Assembly (NCBI GenBank): GCA_022794295.1
Contig: JAAWEO010000028.1
Coordinates: 1-17,754, forward strand
Direction: 5' to 3'
DNA: 17,754 bases
Source: Angelakisella sp.
Lineage (GTDB): Bacteria; Bacillota; Clostridia; Oscillospirales; Ruminococcaceae
The notes beneath the pieces were generated by a model. That model ran no database searches. It worked only from the letters and a program-made list of their open reading frames with translations, and had not been told where the DNA came from. The position numbers were made by a program, and so were the translations under genes. Positions 14,512-17,754 of this stretch are shown piece after piece. How positions within the stretch are numbered: the first letter of the stretch is position 1; every line of letters begins with the position of its first letter.

Positions 14512-14916
14512 AAAAATTCCCATGTCTACAAGTGAGGAGCGACAGGCGGCCATCCGGCGTATTGTGAAGCTGAGCGAGGTAGAGCAAAGAGTTAGACGGC
14601 GGAGCAACCCCCTGCCCGTGGTGTTCTTTGGGGTAGAGGACTGCCTGTTCCTCCCCGTACTGGCGGCACTGCTGTGTCTGATTCCATGTGCGGCGTTGGC
14701 ACGCTTTGACACCGTGGCCCCGTTGCTGTTTCTGTTCTCCCCTGCACTGTACGCCACACTCCACCTGCTGACCACTTGGAAGGACACAGTGAGCGGCGTT
14801 GCAGAGTGGCAGCGCAGTTGCCGGTTGTCGGCCTGTACCCTACTGGCCCTGCGGATGCTGGTATTCGGAGGTTTGGCAGTAATCGTATGCGTCCCCGCCA
14901 ACATCCTGCTGTGGCT
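14504..14916 (+). pseudogene. Membrane protein paired with the sigma factor, truncated
   Basis: The ATG at 14504 overlaps the sigma factor stop by eight bases and has AGAGGAG upstream, so the two were coupled. About 135 residues remain: a charged N-terminus (EERQAAIRRIVKLSEVEQRV), then three hydrophobic segments (near residues 44-65, 75-90 and 115-135). The protein ends in VCVPANILLWL, where an expected continuation is replaced by ABC-transporter sequence in another frame. Position suggests an anti-sigma or accessory membrane role, but no anti-sigma motif is visible. Confidence 0.6.
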
Positions 14917-15670
14917 GACCTCCAGGCGGAGCTGGTCTCTGCCCTGGAGGACATTTCTCTGCAATTTACCCCTGGGGTTTATGGCCTGCTGGCTCCCAAT
15001 AGGGCGGGTAAGACCACCCTCATTAAAATGCTTACCACCTTGCTGTTCCCCACCTCTGGACAGATCTTGTGGGAGGGGGAGGACATTTCACGCCCTGGAC
15101 GAGAGTTACCGGGGCTTACTGGGCTATCTGCCTCAGGAATTTGGCTACTACCCCGGCTATACGCCCCAGCAGTTTCTGCGCTACGTTGCCGCCTTCCGTG
15201 GAACACAAGAAAATGCGGCAGCTCTCCGGCGGGATGCGCCAGCGGGTGGGCATCGCCCAGGCCATGCTCAACGATCCCAAGCTGCTAATTCTGGATGAGC
15301 CCACCGTCGGGCTGGACCCGCGGGAGCGGGTACGGTTCCACAATCTGATTCATTCTCTGGCGGAAGACCGGATCATTATTCTCTCCACCCACATCGTCTC
15401 CGATATTGGAGACCATCGCTGGGCAGATTGTCATGTTCCGGGACCATAAGCTGTTCTGCTGTGACAGCCCGGCGGGTATCTGCGGCAAAATGAAGGGCCG
15501 GGTGTTTGAGGTCCCGGCAGAAACCGCTCTGGAGGAAAATCAGTTTCTCCTTAGCGAGCGGCAGGGGGAACAGTCCTGCGATCTTCTGCGACACTCTGCC
15601 CCAGGGAGCCGCCCCAGTGACGCCCGGCCTGGAGGATGCGTTCCTGGCTATCTACCGGGAGGGGGCAGGT
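14917..15670 (+). pseudogene. ABC transporter ATP-binding subunit, multiply broken
   Basis: The pieces in order are LEDISLQFTPGVYGLLAPNR leading into RAGKTTLIKML (Walker A; the usual GPNGAGKTT is APNRAGKTT), GYLPQEFGYYPGYTPQQFL, then LSGGMRQRVGIAQAML (signature), LLILDEPTVGLDP (Walker B) and IILSTHIVSDI (H-loop). They occupy all three plus frames, with shifts near 15080, 15200, 15410 and 15575. About 40-50 residues are missing between RYVAAF and KKMRQLSGG, and the first ~15-20 residues are also gone. No functional ATPase can be made without repair. Confidence 0.85.
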
Positions 15671-16816
15671 ATGAGGCTGCTGAGATATGAGTGGAGCAAG
15701 CTGGTCTGCCTGCCCGCCCTTTGGGGTGTGCTGGTTCTGTGTTTGGTCTTCAACTGCCTACTCATCGGCAACGGGAACCGCTGGCGGTGGGAGTGGAACG
15801 AAGTTGCTTCCGTGACTGGCGGGCTGGGTCAGCGGGTGGATACTGGCTTTCTGGACGGGCTGCGGCAGCAACCCCAGTCGGAGTACCGAGACTACCTGCT
15901 GTCCACCGCGGAGGGTACGGCGGACGTCTATGCGGACTACGACTTAAAATCTCTCTCCAACTTTTACAACAGCTATCTCAAAAGCTCTCCCATGGCGGCA
16001 GTCCTGATGGAGCGGAAGTATGGCTAGCTGGCGGAGCGGAGCGCCCACCTGTCAGAAACAGGAGCGGCCATGGATTGGTACGGCGGACCGGTCAGCCATA
16101 ACATCCACCAGTTCCTCTATGGAACCCTGATGTGGGCTGTCCTCACCGAGAGGGCGGTGCTGGGGATGCTGTCTATGCTGTTCCTGCTGGACTATGAAAA
16201 TCAGCAGCGGACAGCGGAGGGAGTGTACGCCTCTCGCACTGGGAGAACACTACGCCACTGTAAGGTATTGGTCGGAATCACCTGGGCGCTGGCACTCTAT
16301 CTTCTGCTGGCGACGGTCACACTGGGAATATTTCTGTTGTTCTGGGACTGGAGCGGCGTCTGGGACGTCAGCGCCTCCAGCCAGTTTAACTACATCATTG
16401 ATTTGTTTTACCCACGCCCGTTTTTCACCTGGACGGACTTCACCGCAGGGGGCTACCTGGCGGCGGCAGTGGGGCTGGGCGGACTTCTGACTGCGATGTT
16501 TGCTCTGCTGGCGGCAGTCTACGGGACACTGGTGTCGAATGTGTACTTGTCAGCTTTGGTGTTGACCCTGTTGCTGTGTGGTGGAGCGGCGGCTCAGGCC
16601 CTCTGCGCCCAGGCGGGGCTGTGGATGGGATACGCTCTGCTGACCTTCCAGCCCGTTAACATCTGGCTGTATATCAATGGTTGGTTTACCAAACTAGGGC
16701 TGAATGCGTTTATCCTCTGGCGGGAAACCGTCGGCACCGGGTTGAGTTTGGCGGTCTGCGGTCTGGGAACGGCTTTGGCGCTGAGATACTTTGGGCGAAA
16801 GGACATGATGATATGA
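15671..16816 (+). pseudogene. ABC transporter permease interrupted by an amber codon
   Basis: ATG at 15671 begins MRLLRYEWSKLVCLPALWGV, a first membrane segment, followed by an extracellular-type region to KYG. An in-frame TAG (16025-16027) follows, after which the same frame continues LAERSAHLSETG, AMDWYGGPVSHNIHQFLYGT and several further membrane segments to 16816. Without the amber codon it would be about 381 residues with a usual export-permease layout. A single base change (for example CAG or AAG to TAG) explains the break. The frame otherwise stays intact, so the stop is probably recent or an error. Confidence 0.75.
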
Positions 16817-16915
16817 GCTTGTTTTGGCAGGAGCTGAAAAAGATTTGGCATCCCGGAATTTGGCGGGTATTATCCTGCTGGGGCTGATCTACTACTATAT
16901 GTTCCCCGGCTGACC
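16813..16915 (+). pseudogene. Second ABC permease, 5' remnant
   Basis: The ATG overlaps the preceding stop (ATGATATGA). It encodes MSLFWQELKKIW, then shifts frame to read LAGIILLGLIYYYMFPG, the start of a first membrane segment. Sequence resemblance to transporter stops near 16912-16918, where the opposite-strand transferase remnant begins. Only about 32 codons survive. Confidence 0.6.
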
Positions 16916-17754
16916 CCTTCCGATGTTAGCTGTTCCAGTAGCTGGTCAATGGCACTGTTCATAATGTTGTTCGGTTGCTAGGAAGGGCCGATAAGGAGCT
17001 GGAGGCAATTGTAGGTTTGACGCTCCATCTGCTGGTACTGTTGCTCCAGCGTTTCGATGAGGCCATAGCCTGCATCCACCAGGTTTCCCTTTGGTGTTCC
17101 GTACAGCTCCTCCGCCCTCTGCAGCTCAGTAATCTGGCAGGGGCCAGAGTAAAGGACAGTATCAAAGTGGTCAAATGCGCCCTCTCGAATGATCATATAG
17201 GTGCTGGTGATCCAGTGAAACATATAGATATACTCGATGTCCTTGCGAACATAGCTACACTTGATGTGGAAATTGTCCAGATCCGGTATGGTCATCACTA
17301 CGATATCGGCGTCCATCTTCATCATCAGGTGATAAAGATGGACGCCGATGTAGTAAGGCTTGATTCGCGGTTCCCGCTCCGCCTTTTGGAAAATGGCGTC
17401 CTTGGGGTCGCTGGTTATGTAATGGATGGTGAGATTGGAGTGGGCCAGCAAGTACTCGATGACGCCGGCGAAATACTTGTAGAAGCCGCTTTTCTCCGAA
17501 TAGAAGACCTGGTGTTTATTGGCGATGGAGAAAAACCGCTTATAATCCGCCTTTTCCCGACGCTTGTCCTCTGGGGACACTTTGGCGGAGAGAGCATTCA
17601 GCTTATCCAGCTCGGCTTTACTTTCCACCAGGGCATCATAGTTCACATACTTCTTTGGTATCTTCTCTTGACAAAGGGAAACAGAAAACTAATAACATAA
17701 TAGGCTGTCAACCTTACACAAAGCACCGCTTCCAACAAAATCGGAGCGGTGTTT
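16916..17754 (-). pseudogene. CDP-glycerol glycerophosphotransferase-like gene, broken at both ends
   Basis: The main frame (17646 down to 16978, 222 residues) carries SNLTIHYITSDPKDAIFQ, then PYYIGVHLYHLMMKMDADIV, IYMFHWITSTYMIIREGAFD, HFDTVLYSGP and NLVDAGYGLIETL, which resemble enzymes that transfer glycerol phosphate in teichoic-acid-type polymer synthesis. The N-terminal membrane segment (AYYVISFLFPFVKRRYQ, from 17754) lies in another frame, with the shift near 17660. At the other end IGPS is followed by TAG (16978-16976), where the family has a tryptophan, and the frame then continues QPNNIMNSAIDQLLEQLTSEG before ending at the junction. The catalytic C-terminal half is absent. Confidence 0.65.

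Noticed and set aside
9050..17754. SpoVT N-terminal codons at a right-hand element end within the window
   Set aside because: I looked on the minus strand for the GIVRRIDDLGRVVIPKEIRR coding pattern and saw none, so the far end must lie outside the window.

Overview
The window looks like a chromosomal piece of a G+C-rich, gut-type Clostridia (Oscillospiraceae-like; genus not determinable from sequence alone). The evidence is the gene order rimP-nusA-rnpM-ylxQ-infB-rbfA-truB-ribF, Gram-positive style AGGAGG ribosome binding sites, frequent TTG/GTG starts, and a SpoVT sporulation regulator.

Positions 1-8524 are ordinary core genome. One minus-strand operon runs from a good sigma-A-type promoter (8496-8524) through rimP, nusA, rnpM (ylxR), ylxQ, infB, rbfA, truB, ribF and a small membrane-anchored protein to an intrinsic terminator at 252-283. 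These genes serve transcription antitermination, translation initiation, 30S maturation, tRNA pseudouridylation and flavin cofactor synthesis. Left of the terminator, 1-250 is a G+C-rich, hairpin-rich stretch with no gene; it could be a structured RNA but I cannot name it.

Positions 8603-10798 hold the most interesting object. A large serine recombinase reads in frame, without a stop, into the last ~149 residues of SpoVT, beginning exactly at the conserved GDPLEIF segment of the SpoVT AbrB domain. The simplest reading is that a mobile element has integrated inside spoVT, separating the first ~30 codons (not in this window) from the rest and leaving a recombinase-SpoVT chimera. This recalls sporulation genes interrupted by recombinase elements (skin in sigK, SP-beta in spsM), but SpoVT acts in the forespore, whose genome is inherited.

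Positions 10799-17754 appear to be the interior of that element or of nested elements. They contain a small conserved-type protein, a ribbon-helix-helix-like protein, an excisionase-like HTH protein overlapping a replication-initiator-like HTH gene with a frameshift, and noncoding regions rich in hairpins and repeats. A plus-strand ECF sigma / membrane protein / ABC transporter module follows, badly decayed by frameshifts, deletions and an amber stop. At ~16916 it abuts a truncated, frameshifted CDP-glycerol glycerophosphotransferase-like gene on the minus strand. No relaxase or conjugation gene and no SpoVT N-terminus is present, so the far end of the element lies outside the window.
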